64,000 nt of DNA. Origin: Janibacter endophyticus. Lineage in GTDB: Bacteria; Actinomycetota; Actinomycetes; Actinomycetales; Dermatophilaceae. The translations under genes were made by a program, and so were the position numbers. Of this stretch, positions 1 through 12,584 are shown piece after piece; within the stretch, counting starts at the first letter, position 1; each line of letters begins with the position of its first letter. The stretch lies in the NCBI RefSeq assembly GCF_016888335.1, contig NZ_JAFEJG010000004.1, forward strand, positions 2,108,001 through 2,172,000. The letters are read 5' to 3'. Under the pieces are notes generated by a model. The model was not told the DNA's origin. It saw only the letters and a program-made list of their open reading frames with translations, and ran no database searches.

Positions 1-285
1 CAGAGCCGACCGGTGAACTCGGGGAAGTTGTTCGTCGCGTGCAGCCGCTCGATCGCGTCGTGCCAGTCGCCCTTCCACGCGAGGGTGTTCCACTCGGGGA
101 TGAGGTTGCCGAGCGGGCAGCCGGAGTGGCAGAAGGGGATGCCGCAGTCCATGCAGCGGCCGGCCTGACGCTGGAGCTGGCCGAGCTCCTGCTCCTCGTA
201 GACCTCCTTCCAGTCCTTGATCCGGACCTCGACGGGACGCCGCTGGGGCAGCTCGCGCTCGCGGTGCTTGAGAAAGCCTTGGGGG

Positions 286-293
<8 letters not shown>
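1..293 (-). CDS. gltD: Glutamate synthase small (beta) subunit, 3' end outside window
   Basis: Small subunit of NADPH-dependent glutamate synthase; it passes electrons from NADPH through FAD and Fe-S centres to GltB. Only the first 97 codons are inside the window. The N-terminus begins [16 protein letters not shown] and continues into the cysteine motif [14 protein letters not shown] of the N-terminal Fe-S domain, typical of the family. The GTG start overlaps the gltB stop by 8 bp, and a GGAGG sits six bases upstream inside the last gltB codons, so the two subunits are translationally coupled. The FAD- and NADPH-binding domains cannot be judged because they lie off the left edge. Confidence 0.95.
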
Positions 294-4842
<4,549 letters not shown>

Positions 4843-4878
4843 CGACGGATCACCGTCCTTTTGTCTCGATGGTCGGAT

Positions 4879-4909
4879 CAGCCGGTGTCCATATGGTGGA
4901 CACCGGCTG
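4879..4909 (-). repeat. Perfect 13-bp inverted repeat between lgt and gltB
   Basis: Arms CAGCCGGTGTCCA (4879-4891) and TGGACACCGGCTG (4897-4909) are exact reverse complements around the 5-base spacer TATGG. It sits in the 126-bp gap between the lgt stop and the gltB start. There is no T-run after it on either strand. It could be a U-less terminator for the upstream operon, a 5'-leader hairpin of gltB, or an operator for a dimeric regulator (TGTCCA-N5-TGGACA core). A TANNNT hexamer (TACTCT, minus strand 4954-4949) lies on its upstream side, which would place the hairpin inside a roughly 100-base gltB leader; that promoter is only a guess. Confidence 0.7.
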
Positions 4910-4968
4910 GCGGCAAAGGATCGTGGACGGCGTTGGCCACGTGCAGGGAGAGTAGCAGCCCCGACGTC

Positions 4969-5865
4969 TTACGTACTGACCTTGCCTTCTCGCATGGTGA
5001 GATTGTTCTCACGGCCGGGGCCCGAGGACGAGGGCCTGCCCCGCCTCCCGGCGATCACCCAGATGGCGAGCCCGAGCACGAAGACCGCCAACGAGGTCCA
5101 CACGTTGAGCCGCTGCCCGAGGATCACCTCGGCATGGTCGGTGCGCATCGTCTCGAGGACGATCCGCCCGACCGGGTAGCCGGCGACGTACGCGCCGAAG
5201 AGCTGACCCGGTGCCAGGGACGTGCGACGGTCGAGGACGAGCAGCACGACGGCGAGCAGGAGCAGGAAGATCGACTCGTAGAGGAAGATCGGGTGGAAGG
5301 TCCCGAGCACGACGGCCTGGCCGTCGGCGCCGGTCACCGCCCGCGCGGCCCCGGTGTCCCACCGGTGGATCTCCAGCCCCCACGGCAGGTCGGTCGGCCG
5401 GCCGTAGAGCTCGTTGTTGAACCAGTTGCCCCAGCGGCCGATCGCCTGGGCGACCGGCAGGGCGGGTGCGACGGCGCTGGCGAGCGCGCCGAAGGGCACG
5501 TCGTAGCGACGGCACGCGATCCAGGCCCCCAGGGCTCCCCCGGCGACGGCGCCCCAGATCCCCAGCCCGCCCTTCCACAGCTGGAGGGCGGCGAGGAGGT
5601 CACCCCCCTCGCCGAAGTACGGCTCGGGGGTCGTCACCACGTGGTAGAGCCGGGCACCGATGATCCCGGCGGGCACGGCCCACAGGGCGATGTCGAGGAC
5701 GACTCCGTCCGCTCCCCCGCGCGCCGAGAGCCGCTTCTGGGTGATCCAGACGGCGGCCATGATCCCCGCGAGGATGCACAGCGCGTAGGCGTGGAGGGTG
5801 AGCGGACCGAGCGAGAGGGCCCCGACCTCGGGGCTGGGCAGGGCTGCCGGCGCCGAGAACGTCAC
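4969..5865 (-). CDS. lgt: Prolipoprotein diacylglyceryl transferase
   Basis: Integral membrane enzyme that transfers diacylglycerol from phosphatidylglycerol to the lipobox cysteine of prolipoproteins, the first step of lipoprotein maturation. The predicted 298 residues contain several hydrophobic helices and the family signature AIGRWGNWFNNELYGRPTDL in the middle, plus YGPVG-like YPVGRIVLETMRTD near the end. The cytoplasmic tail is short. The GTG start overlaps the stop of the DsbA-like gene as GTGA, so it is the last gene of the trp-MauE-DsbA string. MetQ in this window (lipobox MTAC) is one probable substrate. Confidence 0.95.
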   Translation of the reverse strand: MTFSAPAALPSPEVGALSLGPLTLHAYALCILAGIMAAVWITQKRLSARGGADGVVLDIALWAVPAGIIGARLYHVVTTPEPYFGEGGDLLAALQLWKGGLGIWGAVAGGALGAWIACRRYDVPFGALASAVAPALPVAQAIGRWGNWFNNELYGRPTDLPWGLEIHRWDTGAARAVTGADGQAVVLGTFHPIFLYESIFLLLLAVVLLVLDRRTSLAPGQLFGAYVAGYPVGRIVLETMRTDHAEVILGQRLNVWTSLAVFVLGLAIWVIAGRRGRPSSSGPGRENNLTMREGKVST

Positions 5866-6641
5866 TGCTGCACCAGCTCTGCGGGGACCTCGCCGCTCGT
5901 GAGCACCTCGGCGAAGGCGTCGGTGTCGGCCTGGGTGCCGTCCTGGTTGACGAAGGCGCCCCAGGAGAGCTTCGTACCCTCGACGGCGATCAGCGGGGTG
6001 CCGGTGATGCCGTCCTTGACCGTCTGGTCGTCGACGCTCCTCACGTAGGCTTGGTAGGTCCTCGCGTCGCTGCAGCTCTCCCACGACGACAGGGCGTCAC
6101 GGGTCAGGCCGGCGGACTCGGCGGCCTGCCTCAGCTGGTCCTTGGTGAACGCGGCGTGGTTGGCAGGCTGGTTCTCGAAGAGCCACTGGTGGTACTTCTC
6201 CCAGGCCCCCTCGTCGGCCGCGCAGAGGGCGCTGCTCGCGGAGACCGCGGAGCTGTCCTTGCCGTCGTTGCTGTCGATGACCGTCTTGAGGTGGACGTTG
6301 AGCTTGATCTTGCCCTCGGCCGCGAGCGAGTTGATCGTCCCGCCGAGCGTGCGCTCGAAGACCGCGCAGGCCGGGCAGCGGAAGTCCTCGTAGACGTCGA
6401 CCGTCGGGGCGTCGGCGACGAGGGTCGCGTCGGGGAAGGGGTTGAAGGGCTGGCCCATCTCGGTGCCCGCGGGCGGGCCGGTGGGGGTGTCGACGGAGTC
6501 CTTCTGGGCGGACCAGATGACACCGGCGACGATGGCGATGATCGCCACGATCGCGACGATGCCTCCGACGACGATGGCGTTCGCGCCGCCTCCCGAGGTC
6601 TTGGCGGCGGCCTGGATCGTGGCCTGTCGGTCGTTGCTCAT
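5862..6641 (-). CDS. Membrane-anchored DsbA-family thioredoxin-fold protein
   Basis: Predicted thiol-disulfide oxidoreductase, anchored to the membrane and acting outside the cell. The 259-residue protein has one transmembrane helix at about residues 21-43, then a DsbA-like thioredoxin fold with a CPAC active site at residues 89-92 (FRCPACAVFE). The ATG start at 6641 has GGAGGA just upstream; a longer in-frame reading lacks such support. It sits directly downstream of a MauE-like membrane protein with its own cysteine pair, a natural redox partner, and overlaps lgt by 4 bp. The substrate is unknown. Close relatives are usually labelled thioredoxin-domain or DSBA oxidoreductase proteins. Confidence 0.9.
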   Translation of the reverse strand: MSNDRQATIQAAAKTSGGGANAIVVGGIVAIVAIIAIVAGVIWSAQKDSVDTPTGPPAGTEMGQPFNPFPDATLVADAPTVDVYEDFRCPACAVFERTLGGTINSLAAEGKIKLNVHLKTVIDSNDGKDSSAVSASSALCAADEGAWEKYHQWLFENQPANHAAFTKDQLRQAAESAGLTRDALSSWESCSDARTYQAYVRSVDDQTVKDGITGTPLIAVEGTKLSWGAFVNQDGTQADTDAFAEVLTSGEVPAELVQQ

Positions 6642-6670
6642 CTGCGTCCTCCGGAGATGGGGGTGGTGGG

Positions 6671-7138
6671 TCAGCGTCCGAGGAGGACGCGGTCGAGGCT
6701 GGCGAGCGAGCGCGGCCGCCAGAGCAGCCACGCGCCGCAGAGGGCGAAGGCGAGGTCACGGACGATCTCGCGACCGTACTTCGTCTCCTCGGGAGCGACC
6801 TGGCCGCCGCCGCCGAAGCAGCCGCAGTCGATGCTCAGGCCACGGGCCCAGGCCTGGGCGATCCCGATGACGAAGACGACCATGAGGGCGGTCCCGACCG
6901 CCGCCATGGCCCAGGTGAAGAGGCCGAGGACGAGCAGGCCGCCGACGATCACCTCGATGTACGGCAGGGCGTAGCCGACGTAGCGTGCGACGTCGAAGGG
7001 GAGGACGTCGTAGGCCTGCACGGCCCGGGCCGAGCCGGCCGGGTTGCCGACCTTGAGGCCGCCGGCGACGAGCAGGGCGCCGCCGAGGACGAGCCGGGCG
7101 AGCAGCCCGACGACGTCGAGGGTGCGCTCGCGGGTCAT
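6671..7138 (-). CDS. MauE/DoxX-like redox membrane protein
   Basis: Small integral membrane protein (155 residues) with about four hydrophobic helices and the cysteine pair CGCFG at residues 105-109, the hallmark of the MauE branch of the DoxX-like superfamily. MauE is known from methylamine dehydrogenase maturation, where it helps form or shuttle disulfides; here there is no methylamine operon, so a general electron-shuttling role with the adjacent DsbA-like protein is an inference. Its start codon overlaps the trpA stop (ATGA) and the DsbA-like gene follows after 29 bp, so it is expressed with the trp genes. Confidence 0.85.
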   Translation of the reverse strand: MTRERTLDVVGLLARLVLGGALLVAGGLKVGNPAGSARAVQAYDVLPFDVARYVGYALPYIEVIVGGLLVLGLFTWAMAAVGTALMVVFVIGIAQAWARGLSIDCGCFGGGGQVAPEETKYGREIVRDLAFALCGAWLLWRPRSLASLDRVLLGR

Positions 7139-7944
7139 CGCCGACCCTCGCGCACGCCGGCGGCGAGCTCGCGGGTCAGCGCGGCGAGCCGCTCGAGCCC
7201 GGCGTCGACGTCGGGGTCCTCGAGGCAGGCGACGAGCGCCGACCCGACGATGACCCCGTCGGCGTACGTGGCGATCTCGGCGGCCTGCTCGCGGGTGCTC
7301 ACGCCGAGGCCGACGCACACGGGCAGGTCGGTGTGCTCCCGGGTGCGGGCGACGAGGTCGGCGGCGGCGTCGCCGACGCTGGTCCGCGCTCCCGTGACCC
7401 CCATCGTCGACGCGGCGTAGACGAAGCCCCGGGTCGCCCCCGTGACGACGGCGAGCCGCTCGGAGGTCGAGCTCGGCGCGACGAGGAAGACCCGGTCGAG
7501 CCCCTCGGCCGCGGAGGCGTCGATCCAGTCCTGGGCCTCCTCGGGCACGAGGTCGGGGGTGATGAGCCCCGCTCCCCCGGCGGCAGCGAGGTCGGCCGCG
7601 TAGCGGGCGACGCCGCGTCGCAGGACGAGGTTCCAGTAGCTCATGACGAGCGGCGGCACCCCCTTGGCCCGGATCGCGGCGGTGGCCCGGAAGACGTCGT
7701 CGACGCGGACGCCGCCCTCGAGGGCCTGCGTCGCGGCGCGCTGGATGACGGCGCCGTCCATGAGGGGGTCGCTGTAGGGCATGCCGACCTCGACGATGTC
7801 GATGCCGTTGTCGCACAACGTCTCCATCGCCCGGAGGGACGAGGGGACGTCGGGGTAGCCGACGGGCAGGTAGCCGACGAGGGCGGCGCGGCCCTCGGCC
7901 CGGCAGGCGGCGAGGACCTCGCCGACGCCACGGGACTGGGTCAT
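7135..7944 (-). CDS. trpA: Tryptophan synthase alpha chain
   Basis: Cleaves indole-3-glycerol phosphate to indole and glyceraldehyde 3-phosphate; indole is channelled to TrpB. The protein is 269 residues, normal for the family. The catalytic glutamate and aspartate are visible in [18 protein letters not shown] (Glu52 and Asp63). The ATG start at 7944 overlaps the trpB stop as ATGA, and the trpA stop overlaps the MauE-like start in the same way. TrpA and TrpB form the alpha2-beta2 complex. Confidence 0.97.
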   Translation of the reverse strand: MTQSRGVGEVLAACRAEGRAALVGYLPVGYPDVPSSLRAMETLCDNGIDIVEVGMPYSDPLMDGAVIQRAATQALEGGVRVDDVFRATAAIRAKGVPPLVMSYWNLVLRRGVARYAADLAAAGGAGLITPDLVPEEAQDWIDASAAEGLDRVFLVAPSSTSERLAVVTGATRGFVYAASTMGVTGARTSVGDAAADLVARTREHTDLPVCVGLGVSTREQAAEIATYADGVIVGSALVACLEDPDVDAGLERLAALTRELAAGVREGRR

Positions 7945-9230
7945 GCCTGGACTCCCCCTTCGGGCTCGACGGCGGAGACGCACTCGGCTCCTCCGGTCTC
8001 GACGGCCGCGGACGTCGGGGTGCTCTGCCCGTCGTCCTCGACGAGGCCGAACCAGCGGGCGGCGGTGTGCATGTCCTTGTCGCCGCGGCCGGAGAGGTTG
8101 ACGAGGATCAGGGCGTCGGGGCCGAGCTCCCGTCCGACCTCGATGGCCCCGGCGAGGGCGTGCGAGGACTCGAGCGCCGGGATGATGCCCTCGGTGCGGC
8201 ACAGGAGGCGGAAGGCCTCCATCGCCTGCTCGTCGGTCGCGTAGCGGTACTCGGCCCGCCCGGTGTCGCGCAGGAAGGAGTGCTCGGGGCCGACGCTCGG
8301 GTAGTCCAGGCCCGCGGAGATCGAGTGGGTCTCGAGGGTCTGGCCCTCGTCGTCCTGCATGAGGTAGCTCATCGCGCCGTGGAGCACGCCGGGCTCGGCG
8401 GTGGCGAAGCGCGCCGCGTGGCGGTCGCCCTCGATGCCCTCTCCCCCGGCCTCGACACCGACGAGGCGCACCCCCTCGTCCTCGACGAAGCGGTGGAAGA
8501 TCCCCATGGCGTTGGACCCGCCGCCGACGCACGCGACGACGGCGTCGGGAAGCCGGCCGGTGAGGTCGAGGACCTGCTGGCGGGCCTCCTCGCCGATGAT
8601 CTTGTGGAAGTCGCGGACCATCTCGGGGAAGGGGTGCGGTCCGGTGACCGTCCCGAGGACGTAGTGGGTGTGCCCGACGTTGGTCACCCAGTCGCGCAGC
8701 GCCTCGTTGATCGCGTCCTTGAGGGTGGCGCTGCCGTGCTCGACCGCGACGACCTCGGCGCCGAGGATCCGCATCCGGGCGACGTTGAGCGCCTGGCGCT
8801 CGGTGTCGACCTTGCCCATGTAGACGGTGCACTCGAGCCCCATGAGGGCCGCGGCCGTGGCGGTGGCGACGCCGTGCTGACCGGCGCCGGTCTCGGCGAT
8901 GACCCGCCTCTTGCCCATGCGCTTCGTGAGCAGGCACTGGGCGAGGACGTTGTTGATCTTGTGCGAGCCGGTGTGGTTGAGGTCCTCGCGCTTGAGGATC
9001 ACCCGGGCGCCGCCGGCGTGCGCGGCGAAGCGGGGCACCTCGGTGATGATGCTCGGCCGGCCCGTGTAGGTGCGGTGCAGGGCGTCGAGCTCGTCGAGGA
9101 ACTCGGGGTCGAGCATCGCCTTCTGCCGGGCCTCGTCGAGCTCCTCGAGCGCGGGGATGAGTGCCTCGGGGACGTAGCGTCCGCCGAACTGGCCGAAGCG
9201 CCCGGGCGACGGGGTAGGCGGCGTGCTCAT
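7941..9230 (-). CDS. trpB: Tryptophan synthase beta chain
   Basis: Pyridoxal-phosphate enzyme that condenses indole with L-serine to give tryptophan. The protein has 429 residues; the PLP-binding lysine is Lys91 in HTGSHKINN, and the phosphate-binding glycine loop GGGSNAMG follows at about residue 236. It is the canonical TrpB1 type that pairs with TrpA, encoded by the next gene with a 4-bp overlap. The start also overlaps the trpC stop (ATGA). The C-terminus is slightly extended and acidic compared with enterobacterial TrpB. Confidence 0.97.
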   Translation of the reverse strand: MSTPPTPSPGRFGQFGGRYVPEALIPALEELDEARQKAMLDPEFLDELDALHRTYTGRPSIITEVPRFAAHAGGARVILKREDLNHTGSHKINNVLAQCLLTKRMGKRRVIAETGAGQHGVATATAAALMGLECTVYMGKVDTERQALNVARMRILGAEVVAVEHGSATLKDAINEALRDWVTNVGHTHYVLGTVTGPHPFPEMVRDFHKIIGEEARQQVLDLTGRLPDAVVACVGGGSNAMGIFHRFVEDEGVRLVGVEAGGEGIEGDRHAARFATAEPGVLHGAMSYLMQDDEGQTLETHSISAGLDYPSVGPEHSFLRDTGRAEYRYATDEQAMEAFRLLCRTEGIIPALESSHALAGAIEVGRELGPDALILVNLSGRGDKDMHTAARWFGLVEDDGQSTPTSAAVETGGAECVSAVEPEGGVQA

Positions 9231-10009
9231 CGCACGCCCCGCATCGCGGTGACGGCGGCGGCGGGCTCGCCGCCGGTGACGAGGGCCTCGCCGACGAGCA
9301 CCGCGTCGGCCCCCGCCGCGGCGAAGGCGGCGGCGTCCGCGACCCCGCTCACGCCGGACTCGGCGATCCGCACCCGGTCGGCCGGGATGAGGCCGGCGAC
9401 GCGGGCGAAGGTCGCGTTGTCGACCTCGAGCGTCTTGAGGTTGCGGTTGTTGACCCCGATGACCTCCGCGCCGGAGGCGACGGCGCGCTCGGCCTCGGCC
9501 TCGTCGTGGACCTCGACGAGCGCGGTCATGCCCGTCTCGCCGACGAGGGCGAGGAGGTCGCGCAGCTGCGTGTCGTCGAGCGCCGCGACGATGAGCAGGA
9601 CCAGGTCGGCACCGTGCGCGCGCGCCTCCCAGACCTGGTACTCGGTGACGACGAAGTCCTTGCGCAGGATCGGGACGTCGACGGCGGCCCGGACTGCGTC
9701 GAGGTCGGCGAGCGACCCGCCGAAGCGGCGCCGCTCGGTGAGCACGGAGATCGCGGCCGCGCCGCCGCGCTCGTACTCGCGGGCCAGCGCTGCGGGGTCG
9801 GGGATGTCGGCGAGCGCGCCCTTGCTCGGGCTGGAGCGCTTGACCTCGGCGATGACGGCGAGGTCCTGGGAGCGCAGTCGCGAGACGACGTCGCGCGGGG
9901 GTGCGGCGGCCTCGGCGCGCCGGCGGATCTGGGCGAGGCTGGTCAGCAGCTCCCGGTCTGCGAGGTCCTCCCGCACACCGTCGATGATCTGGGTCAGGAC
10001 GCTCGGCAT
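9227..10009 (-). CDS. trpC: Indole-3-glycerol phosphate synthase
   Basis: Converts carboxyphenylaminodeoxyribulose phosphate to indole-3-glycerol phosphate in tryptophan synthesis. The 260-residue protein is a TIM barrel with the signature [11 protein letters not shown] (Lys57), a catalytic lysine in LRKDFVV and [12 protein letters not shown] near the C-terminal half. It is the monofunctional form, with no fused TrpF. It follows the Trp-associated membrane protein by 9 bp and overlaps trpB by 4 bp. trpF and trpD are not in this stretch and must be encoded elsewhere, or outside the window. Confidence 0.97.
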   Translation of the reverse strand: MPSVLTQIIDGVREDLADRELLTSLAQIRRRAEAAAPPRDVVSRLRSQDLAVIAEVKRSSPSKGALADIPDPAALAREYERGGAAAISVLTERRRFGGSLADLDAVRAAVDVPILRKDFVVTEYQVWEARAHGADLVLLIVAALDDTQLRDLLALVGETGMTALVEVHDEAEAERAVASGAEVIGVNNRNLKTLEVDNATFARVAGLIPADRVRIAESGVSGVADAAAFAAAGADAVLVGEALVTGGEPAAAVTAMRGVR

Positions 10010-10018
10010 GGGGCCAGG

Positions 10019-10639
10019 CTATCCGGCCGTCCGGGCGCGTCCGTCGGGGTCCTCGTCCGTGGGATCGTCACCCTCGCTGAGCCGCTCCCAGTCCGAGCTG
10101 TCGGCGGTGGTGCCAGCGCTCTCGGTGCGGTCGGTCTCGCTGCGCCCGGCGGAGGCGCCGAGCGCCTGCCAGCGGGTCCCGGCGAGCAGGGCGCCCAGGG
10201 CGGCCAGGGCGAAGGGGATGACCGCCAGGGCGGCCACCCACGGCCAGGGCGTCGTCGTGGCGGTGGCGTCGAGGGTGGCGGAGGTGCCCGAGCGGGAGCC
10301 TGCGACGGTCCCGAGGATGCCCTCGGGATCGAGGACGACGCGTCCGACGAGGACGCCGATCGCCGCGACGACGGCGACGAGCGCGAGCGCCGCGACGATC
10401 CTCCCGACGCGGCCGCTCGTCACCGCGGCCACCGCTGCGGCGGCACCGACGAGAGCGAGCCCGGCGAGCCCGGCGGCCGCCTCGGTCCCGGTGGCCTCGG
10501 CGCGGGTGGTGCCCGCGATGTCGACGACGGTGCCCTCGATCCACACGCCTCGGCTCGCCGCGAGGGCGACGAGCGCACCGAGCACGGCGAGGAGCAGGAC
10601 GACGGGCTTACGGGTGAGCCGGTCCACGGCCGAGCTCAT
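10019..10639 (-). CDS. Trp operon-associated membrane protein (TIGR02234-like)
   Basis: Predicted 206-residue integral membrane protein of the family found between trpE and trpC in actinobacteria; its function is not established. It has about four transmembrane segments (near residues 14-30, 50-68, 77-95 and 135-155) and an acidic, polar C-terminal tail ending in [20 protein letters not shown]. The ATG start overlaps the trpE stop (ATGA). Family placement rests on position, size and hydrophobic pattern rather than on any catalytic motif. A role in tryptophan-precursor or tryptophan transport has no direct support here. Confidence 0.85.
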   Translation of the reverse strand: MSSAVDRLTRKPVVLLLAVLGALVALAASRGVWIEGTVVDIAGTTRAEATGTEAAAGLAGLALVGAAAAVAAVTSGRVGRIVAALALVAVVAAIGVLVGRVVLDPEGILGTVAGSRSGTSATLDATATTTPWPWVAALAVIPFALAALGALLAGTRWQALGASAGRSETDRTESAGTTADSSDWERLSEGDDPTDEDPDGRARTAG

Positions 10640-12195
10640 GACTGGGTCTCGCTCACGGGGCGCATCGCGGTGGCGGTGGCCACCGCGCGGAGCGCCGCCG
10701 TGGCCTTGTTGACGCACTCCTCGTGCTCGAGATGGGGCACCGAGTCGGCGACGATCCCGGCTCCGGCCTGGACGTGCGCGCGACCGTCGGCGATGAGGGC
10801 GGTGCGGATCGCGATCGCCATGTCCATGTCGCCGTGGAAGTCGAGGTACCCGACGACGCCGCCGTAGACGCCCCGGCGGCTGCGCTCGTACTGCTCGATG
10901 AGCGCGAGGGCACGCGGCTTGGGAGCGCCGGAGAGGGTGCCCGCTGGGAAGGTCGCGACGAGGACGTCGTACGCGCTGACGTCGGGCCGCATCCGGCCGA
11001 CGACCGTCGACTCGAGGTGGGTGACGTGGCTGTAGCGGCGCACCGTCATGAACTCGAGGCAGTCGACGGTGCCGGCCTCGCACACCCGCTGGAGGTCGTT
11101 GCGGCCGAGGTCGACGAGCATGACGTGCTCGGCCCGCTCCTTGGGGTCGGCGAGGAGGTCCTCGGCGAGCGCGACGTCCTCGTCGAGGCTCTTGCCCCGG
11201 GGCCGGGTCCCGGCGATGGGGTGGGTCGTCGCCTCGCGACCGGTGACCGTCACGAGGGCCTCGGGGGAGCCGCCGACGACGTCGTACGTCGAGCCGTCCG
11301 GCCGGGGCAGCCGGAAGTAGTACATGTACGGGCTCGGGTTGGCCGCGCGCAGCGCCCGGTAGACGTCGAGCGGGTCGGCGTCGCAGTCCAGGCTGAAACG
11401 CTGCGAGAGGACGACCTGGAAGACCTCGCCGGCGCGGATGTCCTCCTTCGCCTCCTCGACGATCTCCTGGAAGCGCTCGGGCGTGACGTCGGCCTCGACC
11501 CCGGCGAGGGTCTCAGCGGCCAGGTCGTCGTCGACGACCGCGACGGTGCTCGCGGCGGGGGCGGCGAGCTCGGCGGCCATGACGTCGAGGCGGCGCACCG
11601 CGTCGGCGTAGGACTCGTCGGCGCGCTCGTCGGTGTTGTCGTAGTTCAGCGCGTTGGCGATGAGCAGCAGCGAGCCGTCGGAGTGGTCGAGGACGGCGAC
11701 GTCGCTCGCGAGCACCATGCCGACCTCCGGCACGCCGAGGACGTCGGGCAGGCTCTCCGGGACCCGCTCCCACCGCCGGACGGCGTCGTAGGCGATGACC
11801 CCGACCATGCCGGAGGTCAGCGGGGGCATCCCCTCGATCGGCTCGGTCCGCAGGACCTCGAGGGTCTCGCGGAGCACCTCGACCGGCGAACCCTCGGTCG
11901 GCACGCCGACGGGGGGCTCCCCGATCCAGCGGGCCTGGCCGTCCCGCTCGCTGAGCGTGGCCCGGCTGCGGACCCCGACGATCGACCAGCGGGACCACAC
12001 GCCCTGCTCGGCCGACTCGAGGAGGAAGGTGCCGGGCTCGCCCTTCGCCAGCTTGCGGTAGACCGACACCGGGGTCTCGGAGTCGGCCATGACCCGGCGG
12101 ACGACGGGGATGACCCGGCGGTCCTGCGCGAGGACGGCGAAGGTCCCCGCGTCCGGCCACGTCCGCCCGTACCCGATCTCGGGCAGGGTGGTCAC
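10636..12195 (-). CDS. trpE: Anthranilate synthase component I
   Basis: Converts chorismate and ammonia (from a TrpG glutaminase) to anthranilate, the committed step to tryptophan. The 519-residue protein has the N-terminal regulatory region with the LLES motif (FLLESAEQG), whose serine binds tryptophan for feedback inhibition, and the C-terminal chorismate-binding domain with [22 protein letters not shown] and [11 protein letters not shown]. The GTG start overlaps the hisI stop by 4 bp, leaving no room for a leader-peptide attenuator directly before trpE. The partner TrpG is not in the window. Confidence 0.97.
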   Translation of the reverse strand: MTTLPEIGYGRTWPDAGTFAVLAQDRRVIPVVRRVMADSETPVSVYRKLAKGEPGTFLLESAEQGVWSRWSIVGVRSRATLSERDGQARWIGEPPVGVPTEGSPVEVLRETLEVLRTEPIEGMPPLTSGMVGVIAYDAVRRWERVPESLPDVLGVPEVGMVLASDVAVLDHSDGSLLLIANALNYDNTDERADESYADAVRRLDVMAAELAAPAASTVAVVDDDLAAETLAGVEADVTPERFQEIVEEAKEDIRAGEVFQVVLSQRFSLDCDADPLDVYRALRAANPSPYMYYFRLPRPDGSTYDVVGGSPEALVTVTGREATTHPIAGTRPRGKSLDEDVALAEDLLADPKERAEHVMLVDLGRNDLQRVCEAGTVDCLEFMTVRRYSHVTHLESTVVGRMRPDVSAYDVLVATFPAGTLSGAPKPRALALIEQYERSRRGVYGGVVGYLDFHGDMDMAIAIRTALIADGRAHVQAGAGIVADSVPHLEHEECVNKATAALRAVATATAMRPVSETQS

Positions 12196-12563
12196 GACCC
12201 CTCCCCCACGACGGCGTCGAGCCGGTCCTCGTCGAAGCAGGTCCGGGCCCCCGTGTGGCAGGCGGCGCCGACCTGGTCGACCCGGACGAGCAGCGCGTCG
12301 CCGTCGCAGTCGAGGGCCACGGAGCGCACGTGCTGGACGTGGCCCGAGGTGTCGCCCTTGCGCCAGTACTCCCCGCGGCTGCGGGACCAGAAGGTCACCC
12401 GGCCCGTCGTCAGCGTCCGGTGGAGGGCCTCGTCGTCCATCCAGCCGAGCATGAGCACCTCACCGGTGTCGTGCTGCTGGACGATCGCGGCGACGAGGCC
12501 GGCGTCGTCGCGCTTGAGCCGGCCGGCGAGGTCGGCGTCGAGGGGCGAAGGGGGTGTGGGCAC
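12192..12563 (-). CDS. hisI: Phosphoribosyl-AMP cyclohydrolase
   Basis: Opens the purine ring of phosphoribosyl-AMP in histidine synthesis (third step). The 123-residue protein is the monofunctional form: the pyrophosphohydrolase is the separate hisE gene near 20.8 kb. Metal-binding and catalytic motifs are visible: [19 protein letters not shown], then [11 protein letters not shown] and the CHTGARTCF cysteines. The GTG start lies six bases after a TANNNT hexamer, suggesting a leaderless transcript. As first gene of the string it puts a histidine gene at the head of the trp operon, a known actinobacterial arrangement. Confidence 0.95.
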   Translation of the reverse strand: MPTPPSPLDADLAGRLKRDDAGLVAAIVQQHDTGEVLMLGWMDDEALHRTLTTGRVTFWSRSRGEYWRKGDTSGHVQHVRSVALDCDGDALLVRVDQVGAACHTGARTCFDEDRLDAVVGEGS

Positions 12564-12569
12564 CGGCCC

Positions 12570-12575
12570 ATCGTA
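12570..12575 (-). promoter_or_regulatory. Probable -10 of the hisI-trp operon (leaderless)
   Basis: Minus-strand TACGAT followed by six bases and the hisI GTG. The hexamer matches the actinobacterial -10 pattern TANNNT and the spacing puts transcription start at or next to the start codon. It lies in the 21-bp gap after the ABC transporter gene. No convincing -35 hexamer is visible. Confidence 0.5.
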
Positions 12576-12584
12576 CGAAGCGGG

